From NCBI GenBank assembly GCA_910584085.1, contig CAJTZY010000014.1, positions 1 through 38,080 of the forward strand: a stretch of 38,080 bases of DNA. The letters run 5' to 3'. The stretch is from an uncultured Bacilli bacterium. Lineage in GTDB: Bacteria > Bacillota_I > Bacilli_A > RF39 > UBA660. The position numbers and the translations under genes are program-made. Of the stretch, positions 23,483-32,429 are shown piece by piece. A model generated the notes under the pieces. It was not told the DNA's origin. It saw only the letters and a program-made list of their open reading frames with translations, and made no database searches. Position 1 is the first letter of the stretch; the number at the start of each line of letters is the position of its first letter.

Positions 23483-25793
23483 CTTTTATTTTTAATTCTT
23501 CTTTTTCTTTTTTATTGTCATCATACCAATGTTTATTTGGATCTTTACCAATATTTTTCTTTTCTATTGACATCCAAATTTGACTTGATATAAATAGACT
23601 TGAGAATGTTCCAACTACTAAACCTATAAGAAGTGCGATATTAAAGTTTAATATTTCATGTGAACCTATGCATATTAAACTAATAACAGGTAAAAGAGTT
23701 GTTAATGTTGTAATAATACATCTAGAAATAGTTTGTCTTAAACTAACATTTACTATATCTTTTAACTCTTCTACATTTTTTATTTTATCTTTATATAATT
23801 TTGTTTTATTTTCTCTTATCCTATCAAATATAACTATTGTATTATTTATTGAGTATCCTATAATTGAAAGTATTGCTGCAATAAACATACTATTTACCTC
23901 AAATTTAAGTAAACTAAATATTATAAGTACCATTAGGCTATCATGTACAAGAGCTATTATAGAACTTATACCATAACTAAATTTAAATCTTATAGTTATA
24001 TAAATTATCATACCTATACAAGCATAAATTAGGGCTTTAATAGCATTTCTAGTTATATCCTTTTTAACCTGATTAGATATAGCACCAACACTTGTTGTAG
24101 CGTCATATTTTTCATTAAAATATTCTTCTACTTTATTTGTTTTAGAATTATCAAGTACTTCTTTAATAGTTGCATATACTCTAAAATTATCTATTGACTC
24201 TATTTTCTCTACTTTATATTCTAACTCTTCTAGATCATTTTCTACATCTTTATAATTTAATTTATTTTTAGAATTAATCTCTATAGTAGATCCACCTTTA
24301 AAATCAATTCCTAAATTTAAACCTTCACTATATGTAAACATAGCTCCAAGCACAATAATTATTCCAACTAATACAAATATTATATTTTTATGTTTAACAA
24401 AATCTAGTTTACTCTCTCTTGATTTTTCCTTATATCCTATAAATATTTTAGTATGTCCCTCAAATTTCTCACTATTTACAAATTTACTTAAGATATATCT
24501 ATTTAAATATACCATTACTATAAATGTTACTACAATACTTATAATAAGCATTGTTGCAAATCCTTTTACACTACTCTCACCAAATATAAATAATATAATT
24601 GCTGCAATTAATGTAGTTATATTAGCATCTAATATTGATATAAATGATTCTTTACTACCATTTTTATATGCCGCTTTTAAACTTACTTTTCTATTTAATT
24701 CTTCCTTAATTCTAGAGAAACTAATTACTGCAGAATCTACTGCCATTCCTATACCAATTACAAGGGCAGCTATTCCTTGAAGTGATAATCTACCACCTAC
24801 TAAATTGAATATTAAAAGTGTCAAGAATGTATATGCTAAAATACTAATACTAGCAAGTAATCCACTAAATTTATATAAAATAATTAGTAATAGTGCGATT
24901 GCACCTATTCCAACTACACCAGCAATAAATGTTTTTTCTAGTGAGTTTTCACCAAATGATGCTGTTACTGTTTTTGATGATATTTCTGATAGCTTAGTTG
25001 GCATACTACCACTATTTATTAAGTCAACTAAACCTTGCGCTTCTTCCCTACTAAATTTTCCTTGTATTATTACATCACTTGCGAACCCTTGAGAAACGCT
25101 AGCATATGATAAACAATTTGAATTTTCTAAATCACCGCAGGCATGGAAAACCTTATTAGGTTCTATTCCTTCTCCTACTTCTTCAGTTGTATAGTATCCT
25201 TGTTCAAAACCAACAGTTTCAAGAGACATTTCTTCTTCATAATCTAACCATATTACTATAGAGTTATTTTCCATTTCACTAACTTTTTTTGTTTGTTTAT
25301 AAAATGTATCATAATCTTTAACACTTAATGAAATATAATATCCTTTTTCTGGACTATATCCAACGCTTGCTTTACCACTATTTAAAACACTACTATCCAT
25401 AAGTAATTCACCAGTTGTTGTTCTAAATGTTAATGCAGCTGTAGTACTTATTGTTTTTCTAGCATCATCGATATTATCAATTCCAGCCATTGTTACACGT
25501 ATATTATTTCCCTCAATTGATATCTCAGGTTCACTAACGCCTAAAGAATTTATACGCTTATCTATAATTTTATATGTACTATTTACCATATCATTAGTAA
25601 CTTTTGAACCATCAATACTATCTACTTGATATAATACTTCAAAGCCACCTTGTAAATCTAGTCCATATTTTAAATTTTTTATTGAAAAATATACACCAAA
25701 TATTGATACTATTAAAACTAAAATTATAAGAATTATAGAATAACCAAAACTTGTTTTTACATTATCTTTTTTATTTTTTGTCATAATCATCAT
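23469..25793 (-). CDS. secDF: Fused SecD/SecF protein translocase subunit
   Basis: 774 residues. The SecD part (~1-435) has a first TM helix, GLDLQGGFEVLYQV (the D1 motif), a large outside region, then a five-helix bundle with GIGMAVDSAVISFSRIKEEL. The SecF part (~455-774) has NLGIDFKGGSTIEI and a second bundle with GYSINNTIVIFDRIREN. Both conserved SecD/SecF motifs are intact. It uses the proton gradient to help preproteins leave SecYEG on the outer face. The fusion is typical of Bacillus and many Firmicutes. Its ATG overlaps the comN stop by a few bases, so the two are coupled. Confidence 0.96.
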   Translation of the reverse strand: MMIMTKNKKDNVKTSFGYSIILIILVLIVSIFGVYFSIKNLKYGLDLQGGFEVLYQVDSIDGSKVTNDMVNSTYKIIDKRINSLGVSEPEISIEGNNIRVTMAGIDNIDDARKTISTTAALTFRTTTGELLMDSSVLNSGKASVGYSPEKGYYISLSVKDYDTFYKQTKKVSEMENNSIVIWLDYEEEMSLETVGFEQGYYTTEEVGEGIEPNKVFHACGDLENSNCLSYASVSQGFASDVIIQGKFSREEAQGLVDLINSGSMPTKLSEISSKTVTASFGENSLEKTFIAGVVGIGAIALLLIILYKFSGLLASISILAYTFLTLLIFNLVGGRLSLQGIAALVIGIGMAVDSAVISFSRIKEELNRKVSLKAAYKNGSKESFISILDANITTLIAAIILFIFGESSVKGFATMLIISIVVTFIVMVYLNRYILSKFVNSEKFEGHTKIFIGYKEKSRESKLDFVKHKNIIFVLVGIIIVLGAMFTYSEGLNLGIDFKGGSTIEINSKNKLNYKDVENDLEELEYKVEKIESIDNFRVYATIKEVLDNSKTNKVEEYFNEKYDATTSVGAISNQVKKDITRNAIKALIYACIGMIIYITIRFKFSYGISSIIALVHDSLMVLIIFSLLKFEVNSMFIAAILSIIGYSINNTIVIFDRIRENKTKLYKDKIKNVEELKDIVNVSLRQTISRCIITTLTTLLPVISLICIGSHEILNFNIALLIGLVVGTFSSLFISSQIWMSIEKKNIGKDPNKHWYDDNKKEKEELKIKGINC

Positions 25794-26068
25794 CTCATTT
25801 CTTCTAGATTAGGTTTTACTACCTTTTTTCTTATTTCCTCTTTTACATATTCATCAATCTCACTATTGTCAAGATTTAATATGTCACTTACCATTTGATA
25901 TAAAAGCAAATTATTTGCCTTAGACCATTTTGTAACCTTTAAATAATTCCAAATATCATCTTGCTTAATATAATCCAAGTCATTTCGTTTAAGTTCTGCT
26001 ACTTTAGTTTCAAGTGCTGGACGAAGTCTTTCATATAACTCTTTAACATTATTAAATTCAATATCCAT
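25790..26068 (-). CDS. comN: ComN-family post-transcriptional regulator
   Basis: About 92 residues, all helical, matching the small ComN/YrzD family (YLKVTKWSKANNLLLYQMVSDIL is the typical core, residues ~45-67). In B. subtilis ComN acts on comE mRNA localisation with DivIVA, and its gene sits next to secDF and spoVB. The same neighbours here support the call. Start ATG 26068 is set by GGAGGTAA directly upstream; the ATG at 26080 overlaps that ribosome site. Its stop overlaps the secDF start. Confidence 0.85.
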   Translation of the reverse strand: MDIEFNNVKELYERLRPALETKVAELKRNDLDYIKQDDIWNYLKVTKWSKANNLLLYQMVSDILNLDNSEIDEYVKEEIRKKVVKPNLEEMR

Positions 26069-26192
26069 GGTTACCTCCATAATAAAGTTTTAACTAGCTA
26101 CATATACATTATATATTAAATAAAAAAATTTTTAAAGAAATTTTAATAAATTTATTAAAAAAGTTGTAAGTATAGTGTAATTGTAAGATTTT

Positions 26193-27095
26193 TTAATTAT
26201 TTATTAAATATGTAGTTTCAAATATTCTTTCATCACTTGAGTATTCCATTACAAATTCATTATCATGCTTACATATTATTATTCCTATAGTTTTATTATG
26301 ACTCATACTTTTTATATTTTTATCTATATAATTCATATAAACTTGAATTTGTCCTATGTGTTCTTTCTTTAACTCTGTTACTTTTAGTTCTACTACTATA
26401 AATGAATTATATTTGTAGTTAAATAGAAGCAAATCTATGTAGTTATATCTATCTCCTATTTTGATTTTATATTCACTTTTAATAAATGTAAAACCATCAC
26501 CCAGTTCGACTAAAAAATTTTCTAAATCCTCTAATATTAACTGTTTTAGAATTTTTTCTGTTATATCTTTATAATCACATTTATTTTTTATAAGTATAGG
26601 ATTTTTGATAAAGTCTGTTACTTTATTTTCCTCTTTTTTTATCAATTTTTCTTTTGTTTTATCATCTAATCTTTCATATTCTTTGCTATTTATTTTATTT
26701 CTAAGTTCTCTAACTGATAAGTTTTGTTCTTCAGCTATTTTTATATAATAATTTATTTCATTTATATTTTTTAATTTTAATAATTCAATGTAATGGCTCC
26801 AGCTTAATAGGTGTGACATTGTCGCACCTTTTTGAAAAATTAAATAAAATTGTCTCATTCTTTTAAGTGCACTATCATCATATCCTTTTCCTAAATCAAT
26901 AGTTAATTTTTTAGAATATTCTTTTATTAGCCCATCGCCATATTTTGCCCTAGTCTCTCCTCCTTGTGCCTCTACTATTAGTTTTCCTACATTATAATAA
27001 GTAGTAAGGTCACTTTTATTTTTACTATAATCTTTTACCCTTTTGTATATTTCATTATTTACTAGTTCATTTTTAATTTCGTTATAATAGTTCAT
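26193..27095 (-). CDS. YhcG-type PDDEXK nuclease (DUF1016)
   Basis: 300 residues. The N-terminal ~150 residues are the DUF1016 helical/winged-helix part (YYNVGKLIVEAQ, YGDGLIKEYSKKL, GYDDSALKRMRQFY). The C-terminal part has the PDDEXK core: YIDLLLFNYKYNSFIVVELKV supplies the Asp and E-x-K (about residues 218-238), followed by HIGQIQVYMNYID with the helical Gln. It is a nuclease of unknown target, and the family is widespread beside restriction systems and mobile elements. Here it has no methylase partner and stands alone between comN and spoVB, which normally adjoin. The ribosome site is GGAGGAAAG. It is probably horizontally acquired. Confidence 0.87.
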   Translation of the reverse strand: MNYYNEIKNELVNNEIYKRVKDYSKNKSDLTTYYNVGKLIVEAQGGETRAKYGDGLIKEYSKKLTIDLGKGYDDSALKRMRQFYLIFQKGATMSHLLSWSHYIELLKLKNINEINYYIKIAEEQNLSVRELRNKINSKEYERLDDKTKEKLIKKEENKVTDFIKNPILIKNKCDYKDITEKILKQLILEDLENFLVELGDGFTFIKSEYKIKIGDRYNYIDLLLFNYKYNSFIVVELKVTELKKEHIGQIQVYMNYIDKNIKSMSHNKTIGIIICKHDNEFVMEYSSDERIFETTYLINN

Positions 27096-27309
27096 ACTTT
27101 CCTCCTTGAATTAAGAGTTTACCACATCAACTAAAATTAAACAAAGAGACATTTTTAATAAACTGTAATCCTGTTTTTGCAATTTTTTATATTTTTCATA
27201 ATAAAACTTAAATAACTGTTATTTTAGGCATACAAAATTTAAAAAATTGTAATATTTCAAAATTTAAGTAACTTGTACTTTTTATACTTAAATTGAATAA
27301 ACTTGTACT

Positions 27310-28602
27310 ATGAAAAATAAATTTATTAAATCCACTTTAATTTTAATTGTAGGAGGGTTCTTTACAAAGGTACTTGGAATGATTATAAAAATAGTATTAA
27401 CAAGAACTATTGGTACAACTGGTATTGGACTTTATTCTATGATTATGCCAACATTTATGCTTTTAAATAGTATCGCACAATTAGGCCTTCCAACTGCTTT
27501 AAATGTTTTAGTTGCAAATGAAAAATATAATACTAAAAATTTAGTATTTACTGCTATTTTAATATCCTTATCAATTGACATTTTAATTATGATATTTTTA
27601 ATAATAAGTAGTAACTATTTAAGTAGTAATTTACTTAATGATTCTAGACTATCACTTTCTTTATTATCAATAGGATTTGTTTTACCATTTATTACAGTAT
27701 CAAACTGTCTTAGAAGTTATTTTTTTGCAAGACAAAGAATGTATCCCCATGTAATTACTAATATAATAGAAGATCTTGTTAAACTTATATTTATAATAAT
27801 AGGTATACCATTTTTTATAACTAAAGGAATTGAATATGCAGTGGCATTTGTTATATTATCAAATATCTTCTGTGAACTATCAAGTATTATTATTTTTATA
27901 TTCTTAATACCTAATTTTAAGTGTTCTAAAAAGGAATTAAGACCTAATAAAGCAAATGTAAAAGAACTTCTTAAAATTGCTATACCAACAACAGGTAGTA
28001 GACTAATAGGTTCAATTGGATACTTTCTAGAACCTATTATTATTACTTATGTTTTACTTAAAGTTGGGTATTCGAATAATTTCATAGTAAATGAATATGG
28101 AATTATAAATGGATATGTTATGCAGTTAGTGTTACTACCATCATTTTTTACAGCGGCTATTTCTCAAGCACTTATACCCATAGTATCAAAAAACTACTCT
28201 AAGAAAAATTATAAATACATTAAGAAAAAGTTAAAACAGGCAATTTTCACATCTCTTTTGATCGGAATTCCTGCTACTATAATATTTGAATTATTTCCGG
28301 AAAATCTACTAGGGTTACTATTTAAAACAAATAAGGGTGTAGAATATATTAAGGTTATTGTGCCTATTTGCCTACTTCATTATATACAATCACCAATTTC
28401 AAGTACACTCCAGTCTATGAATAGCGCGCGTATATCTATGATGGGAACTTTTATTGGTATGATACTTCGAACACTTTCACTATTTATATTTTCGTTTTTA
28501 AGAATTGGGCTTTGGAGTTTAATAGTTGCAACCAGTGTAAATATAATTTTTGTTACCCTTTTTGATTTATATAATGTAAAAAAATTATTAAAAAGTAATT
28601 GA
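27310..28602 (+). CDS. spoVB: Stage V sporulation protein B-like flippase (MOP superfamily)
   Basis: 430 residues with about twelve TM helices. The N-terminus (KSTLILIVGGFFTKVLG, then GTTGIGLYSMIMP and QLGLPTALNVLVANE) follows the SpoVB/MurJ pattern. Members move lipid-linked precursors across the membrane; SpoVB works in spore-cortex peptidoglycan synthesis. It is somewhat short compared with ~500-residue Bacillus SpoVB, with around twelve instead of fourteen helices. The ATG has no recognisable ribosome site in the preceding ~20 nt (gaataaacttgtact), which is unusual for this window. Its closeness to comN-secDF supports the name. A vegetative flippase of the same family is possible. Confidence 0.85.
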   Translation: MKNKFIKSTLILIVGGFFTKVLGMIIKIVLTRTIGTTGIGLYSMIMPTFMLLNSIAQLGLPTALNVLVANEKYNTKNLVFTAILISLSIDILIMIFLIISSNYLSSNLLNDSRLSLSLLSIGFVLPFITVSNCLRSYFFARQRMYPHVITNIIEDLVKLIFIIIGIPFFITKGIEYAVAFVILSNIFCELSSIIIFIFLIPNFKCSKKELRPNKANVKELLKIAIPTTGSRLIGSIGYFLEPIIITYVLLKVGYSNNFIVNEYGIINGYVMQLVLLPSFFTAAISQALIPIVSKNYSKKNYKYIKKKLKQAIFTSLLIGIPATIIFELFPENLLGLLFKTNKGVEYIKVIVPICLLHYIQSPISSTLQSMNSARISMMGTFIGMILRTLSLFIFSFLRIGLWSLIVATSVNIIFVTLFDLYNVKKLLKSN

Positions 28603-28646
28603 AATGGGTATATAAAATATGTTATTATAACAATTAGGTGAAGAAT

Positions 28647-29735
28647 ATGAACAATTATTATAATAACTTAAATCCTGAAATTAAAAAGTATTTTGAAATA
28701 TTATCCCCTATATTTCCAGAGTGGCTATTTGAATATATTGACACTCCTGAAATGGATAGAATTGGTAAAATTAGCATGAGTTGTGGGACTGATTATTCAA
28801 AATTTTTTGATGTAAAATATTTTTATTCAAATTTAGATCACAGTGTTGCTGTCGCACTTATAATATGGAATTTTACACATGACAAAAATCAAACATTAGC
28901 AGGTTTATTTCATGATATAGCAACTCCAGCTTTTAAACATTGTATTGATTTTATGAATGGGGATAGTCTTACTCAGGAATCTACTGAGGAAAGAACTCTT
29001 GAAATACTAAGGAACTCTAATAAAATTATGAAATTACTTAAAAGAGATGGTATTGAATTTGAAGAGGTATGCGATTATAAAATTTATCCTATTGCAGATA
29101 ATGATACTCCAAAATTATCATCAGATAGATTTGAATATAATTTTTCAAGTGGCCTTACCTATTTTAGAGTATGGGAATTAGATGAAATTAAAGAGATTTA
29201 TAATAACGTTACTATTTCAAATAATGAAGACAATATACCGGAATTAGTATTTAAAGATAAACATATATGTGAAAAATATATTCATACCATTTCTAAGCTA
29301 TGGGCTGAATGGATAAGTGATAAGGATAAAATAGTTATGCAATTTATTGCAGATACTTGTAAATATATGAAATTAAGAGGATATTTAACTATAGATGATT
29401 TATATACTTTGTCTGAACAAAAAATAATTGAGAAAATTATAAATTCAGAAGATTCATACTTAAGTGAGCATTTCAAAAAATTCATGAATACAGATAAGGT
29501 TTATTATAGTGATAAACAAATTCAAGATAAATATTGTATCAATATTAATGCAAAGAAAAGATATATTGTTCCACTAGTTATTACTCAAAATGGTAATATT
29601 AGAATTAACAAAGTATCAGAAAGTGCGAATAGTGAAATAAATGAATTTTTAAATATTTCAAATAACAACTGGACATATTTTGACTTTGATTTTAATCCAT
29701 ACTTAGTTGATAAACAAAAGGTATTAAAAAAATAG
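28647..29735 (+). CDS. HD-domain phosphohydrolase
   Basis: About 362 residues. The HD metal centre is visible as His in NLDHSVAVAL, His-Asp in AGLFHDIATPAF (~90-100), and a later Asp in LSSDRFEYNF (~155), the order H...HD...D of the HD superfamily. The C-terminal 200 residues are helical with no second domain recognised. Substrates of such stand-alone HD proteins are phosphomonoesters or nucleotides, and a dGTPase-like activity is possible but not shown. Start ATG 28647 is set by AGGTGAAG. It lies 44 nt after spoVB on the same strand. Confidence 0.8.
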   Translation: MNNYYNNLNPEIKKYFEILSPIFPEWLFEYIDTPEMDRIGKISMSCGTDYSKFFDVKYFYSNLDHSVAVALIIWNFTHDKNQTLAGLFHDIATPAFKHCIDFMNGDSLTQESTEERTLEILRNSNKIMKLLKRDGIEFEEVCDYKIYPIADNDTPKLSSDRFEYNFSSGLTYFRVWELDEIKEIYNNVTISNNEDNIPELVFKDKHICEKYIHTISKLWAEWISDKDKIVMQFIADTCKYMKLRGYLTIDDLYTLSEQKIIEKIINSEDSYLSEHFKKFMNTDKVYYSDKQIQDKYCININAKKRYIVPLVITQNGNIRINKVSESANSEINEFLNISNNNWTYFDFDFNPYLVDKQKVLKK

Positions 29736-29761
29736 CATCTTACACTTAGGGATGCTATTTT
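29729..29761. terminator. Bidirectional terminator between the HD gene and the SOS small ORF
   Basis: Stem AAAATAGCATC (29729-29739) with GATGCTATTTT (29751-29761), A-rich before and T-rich after. The stop codon of the small leftward ORF lies in the right arm. Confidence 0.75.
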
Positions 29762-29898
29762 ATATTCATAGAAATATATGAGTCTTCTATTTTATTATTT
29801 TGCTCATCATATTTCTTAGTATTAATAGAACTTATTATAGTAAGCCCTAATACTACTACTGAAAAAATAATCATTCCTTTACTTTTAACTAATTCCAT
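29755..29898 (-). CDS. 47-residue single-pass membrane protein under SOS control (YneA/SidA-like candidate)
   Basis: A short leftward frame of 47 residues: a charged start (MELVKSKG), one hydrophobic helix (~9-24, MIIFSVVVLGLTIISS), then a polar tail (NTKKYDEQNNKIEDS). It is divergent from lexA. It has AAGGTAG 5 nt before the ATG and a TTGACA-17-TATGAT promoter with an SOS box filling the spacer, so LexA must control it. B. subtilis has the division inhibitor yneA in this same position divergent from lexA, and Caulobacter's SOS inhibitor SidA is a similarly tiny membrane protein. There is no LysM domain, so it is not YneA proper. The function as a division inhibitor is inference. Confidence 0.75.
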   Translation of the reverse strand: MELVKSKGMIIFSVVVLGLTIISSINTKKYDEQNNKIEDSYISMNIK

Positions 29899-29921
29899 AC
29901 AACTACCTTCTTTCTGTATTA

Positions 29922-29950
29922 ATCATATCACGAACATTTATTCGTGTCAA
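29922..29950 (-). promoter_or_regulatory. SOS promoter of the 47-residue ORF
   Basis: Read leftward: TTGACA (29950-29945), exactly 17 nt, TATGAT (29927-29922). The LexA box occupies most of the spacer. Confidence 0.82.
29931..29944. promoter_or_regulatory. LexA-binding site 1
   Basis: CGAACATTTATTCG, one base away from the Gram-positive SOS box CGAAC-N4-GTTCG. It sits between -35 and -10 of the leftward small-ORF promoter. Confidence 0.8.
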
Positions 29951-29968
29951 TATTTTTTTAAATAAATT

Positions 29969-29982
29969 TGAACAAATGTTTG
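29969..29982. promoter_or_regulatory. LexA-binding site 2
   Basis: TGAACAAATGTTTG, a strong match to the SOS-box consensus. It overlaps the -35 of the lexA promoter, giving autoregulation. Confidence 0.8.
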
Positions 29983-30008
29983 ACATATGTAAATATGTAT
30001 GTTAAAAT
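29980..30008 (+). promoter_or_regulatory. Promoter of lexA
   Basis: TTGACA (29980-29985), 17-nt spacer, TAAAAT (30003-30008). The LexA box overlaps the -35. Confidence 0.8.
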
Positions 30009-30034
30009 GTAATTAGAATTATAAGGAGGAAAAT

Positions 30035-30652
30035 ATGGAAAAGCTAACTAAACGTCAAGAGGATGCATTAAACTTTATTAAAACTTATATAGTATCGCAT
30101 GGATATCCACCCACAGTAAGAGAAATTGCCGAGGCTATTGGGGTATCATCACCAGCAACAGTTCAGGCACATCTGGATTGCTTAGCAAATAAAGGGTATA
30201 TAAAAAAAGGAAATAATAAAAATAGAACTATTGAACTCATGGTAGATAATGAATTTTTACCACAAAATGAAAATGTTGTTGAAGTTCCACTACTTGGTAA
30301 AATTACTGCAGGTAATCCTATAGATGCGATTGAAAATCCAAATGAATATTTTTCACTTCCAGCATATTTAATACCAAATAATAAGGAAGTATTTACTTTA
30401 AATGTTAGTGGAGAATCTATGATTAATGCGGGAATACTTGATGGAGACATTATAATTGTTGAAAGAAAAAACACTGCAAGTAATGGCGAAATTGTAGTTG
30501 CTATGACTGAGGATAATGAGGTTACTTTAAAAACATTTTATAAAGAAAATGGACATATAAGATTACAGCCAGAAAATGATACTATGGAGCCTTTTATATT
30601 TGATAATGTATTTATATTAGGGAAAGCAATTGGATTATATAGAAAAATATAA
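30035..30652 (+). CDS. lexA: LexA repressor
   Basis: 205 residues. The N-terminal winged helix has GYPPTVREIAEAIGVSSPATV (~22-42). The Ala-Gly self-cleavage bond is in KITAGNP (~90). The catalytic dyad is Ser in SGESMINAG and Lys in VTLKTFY. It represses SOS genes until RecA-ssDNA triggers self-cleavage. AAGGAGG lies 5 nt upstream of the ATG, and two LexA boxes lie in the divergent promoter region. The downstream terminator is shared with the convergent nucleotidyltransferase gene. Confidence 0.97.
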   Translation: MEKLTKRQEDALNFIKTYIVSHGYPPTVREIAEAIGVSSPATVQAHLDCLANKGYIKKGNNKNRTIELMVDNEFLPQNENVVEVPLLGKITAGNPIDAIENPNEYFSLPAYLIPNNKEVFTLNVSGESMINAGILDGDIIIVERKNTASNGEIVVAMTEDNEVTLKTFYKENGHIRLQPENDTMEPFIFDNVFILGKAIGLYRKI

Positions 30653-30654
30653 AG

Positions 30655-30681
30655 AAAAGAGATTTCAATAAATCTCTTTTT
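30655..30681. terminator. Bidirectional terminator between lexA and the cysS operon
   Basis: Stem AAAAGAGATTT (30655-30665) with AAATCTCTTTT (30670-30680), four-base loop, T-rich both ways. Confidence 0.8.
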
Positions 30682-31561
30682 AATATAGTTTACTTGGATA
30701 CACCCCATCTTGTATTAAATTATTTATATATTTTTTTAGTTCATCTAAATCTGAACCGTATGTAACACCCTTCCACACTGCACTTGTTGGAATTAATTTA
30801 AGTTTTATATTTGTTGCTTTTGAATAATCATTTAATACATCTGGTAGTAAATATTCACAAGTAGATAAGTCACCATTATAATTTTTAAAATATTCAGAAA
30901 TGTTTTCTTTTATGAAGTTACAAAAATCTTTTTGTATTCCATACATTAGCATAGAAACTGGATGAGTTTCTTCCATTTCATATTTTTCTTCTCCTGAAAG
31001 AGGCTCACCAATTATTTTTCCAGCTACTCTCTCTACTTTACTTTCTACAATTTTTTCAAGTGTTCCATTTTTTTCAAAACATACTCCTCTTTTTACTGAG
31101 CCATTCTCTGTTAGTGTATTGCCTATTTGATATCCTATTACGCTATATTCTCCATCTTTTAAAGATGCATTTAATAAATTAAATGGTTCGTTCCCATAAA
31201 AATCATCTGCAGATATTACAGCAAAAGGTCCATCTACATTATTTATAGCACAGTAAAGTGCATGTCCCGTACCAAGTGGTTTTACCCTATCTTTTGGAAT
31301 ATTTACTCCTTCAGGTACATTTTTTATATCTTGAAAAACATATTCTACATTTATTTTATTTTCAATACGTTTTCCAATAGTATTTTTAAATATATCATAA
31401 TTTTCTTCTTTAATTATAAATACTACCTTATCAAATCCAGCTTTAATTGCATCATAAATACTATAATCAATTATAAACTCTCCATTTGGTCCTACTGGTT
31501 CTATTTGTTTTAGTCCCCCAAATCTACTTCCCATTCCTGCAGCCATAATTACTAATGTCAT
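30680..31561 (-). CDS. Sugar-phosphate nucleotidyltransferase-family protein
   Basis: 293 residues of the NTP-transferase (GT-A-like) fold. The N-terminal nucleotide loop is MAAGMGSRFGGLKQIEPVG, the uridine/cytidine contact region is PLGTGHALYCA (~95), and the metal Asp is in ISADDFYG (~118). The C-terminal part has STCEYLLPDVL and VWKGVTYGSDLDEL. It activates a sugar- or alditol-phosphate with NTP, but the exact pair is not evident; it is not a typical GalU or RmlA. It is the last gene of the cysS operon, starting 1 nt after truB, and ends at the shared terminator. Confidence 0.8.
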   Translation of the reverse strand: MTLVIMAAGMGSRFGGLKQIEPVGPNGEFIIDYSIYDAIKAGFDKVVFIIKEENYDIFKNTIGKRIENKINVEYVFQDIKNVPEGVNIPKDRVKPLGTGHALYCAINNVDGPFAVISADDFYGNEPFNLLNASLKDGEYSVIGYQIGNTLTENGSVKRGVCFEKNGTLEKIVESKVERVAGKIIGEPLSGEEKYEMEETHPVSMLMYGIQKDFCNFIKENISEYFKNYNGDLSTCEYLLPDVLNDYSKATNIKLKLIPTSAVWKGVTYGSDLDELKKYINNLIQDGVYPSKLY

Positions 31562-31562
31562 T

Positions 31563-32429
31563 TTACATTCCTCCTTTAAACATTTTATATGGTTTTAATT
31601 TATTATTATCTTTATCATATTTTTTATATAAGGCGATTGCTTCACTATTCTTTATAAATAAAATGTAATCGCAGTTATAAATATTATCTATAATTGCACC
31701 ATTTAATACTTGTTTTTCTATACTAACATCAAGTTCTACTTTTTTATAATCTAATATATCAACTATATCTATAAGTTCATCTTCACATACATCATCTAAT
31801 TTAATTGCATTATCTATTTTAAATTTACCTTGTCTTACTCTTCTTAAATCAGTCATTATACCTACTGTATTTAATCTATTTGCTATATCTCTAATTAAAC
31901 TTCTAATATAAGTTCCCTTAGAAACAGAACATTTAAACTTAAATATTGTCTTATTATTGATATATTCTATATCCCCTATTAACTCAATATTTGTTATTTC
32001 TACTTCTCTTTTAGGTAATTCAACTTTAATATTTTCTCTTGCATATTCATATAATTTTTTACCATTTATTTTTACTGCAGAGTAACTTGGAACTTCCTGT
32101 AAATACTTACCCTTAAAACCATCTAAAACATTTACTATTTCTTCTTTTGTCCTTATAGAGTTTTCTTCACTCAATATATTTCCAGTATTATCAAGTGTAT
32201 CAGTATTTATACCAAGACAAACACTTGCTATATATTCTTTATCATTACAAGTTAAATCACTAACTAACTTAGTCGCATTTCCAACACATATTACAAGTAC
32301 ACCGGTCGCAATTGGATCAAGTGTTCCTGTATGACCTACCTTTTCTGTATGAAGTTTTTTAACAATACTATTTACTACATCACGACTAGTAACATCTTTA
32401 GGTTTATCTATTATTAAAATCCCATTCAT
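31563..32429 (-). CDS. truB: tRNA pseudouridine(55) synthase TruB
   Basis: 288 residues. It has the TruB motifs GILIIDKPKDVTS at the N-terminus, KVGHTGTLDPIATGVL with the catalytic Asp (~38), YSAVKINGKKLYEYAR and VSKGTYIRSLIRDIA. It makes pseudouridine 55 in the T-loop of tRNAs. It overlaps the upstream hypothetical gene's stop by 4 nt (ATGA-type coupling). It lacks an obvious C-terminal PUA domain but keeps a short tail, as in many Firmicutes. Confidence 0.96.
   Translation of the reverse strand: MNGILIIDKPKDVTSRDVVNSIVKKLHTEKVGHTGTLDPIATGVLVICVGNATKLVSDLTCNDKEYIASVCLGINTDTLDNTGNILSEENSIRTKEEIVNVLDGFKGKYLQEVPSYSAVKINGKKLYEYARENIKVELPKREVEITNIELIGDIEYINNKTIFKFKCSVSKGTYIRSLIRDIANRLNTVGIMTDLRRVRQGKFKIDNAIKLDDVCEDELIDIVDILDYKKVELDVSIEKQVLNGAIIDNIYNCDYILFIKNSEAIALYKKYDKDNNKLKPYKMFKGGM

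Noticed and set aside
23668..23976. 102-codon rightward frame inside secDF
   Set aside because: Complement of the SecF membrane-helix coding region; no ribosome site and no recognisable protein features.
29922..30008. CRISPR-like spaced repeats from the two similar LexA boxes
   Set aside because: Only two 14-bp imperfect palindromes occur, and they sit exactly at promoter elements of lexA and the divergent ORF, so they are operators.
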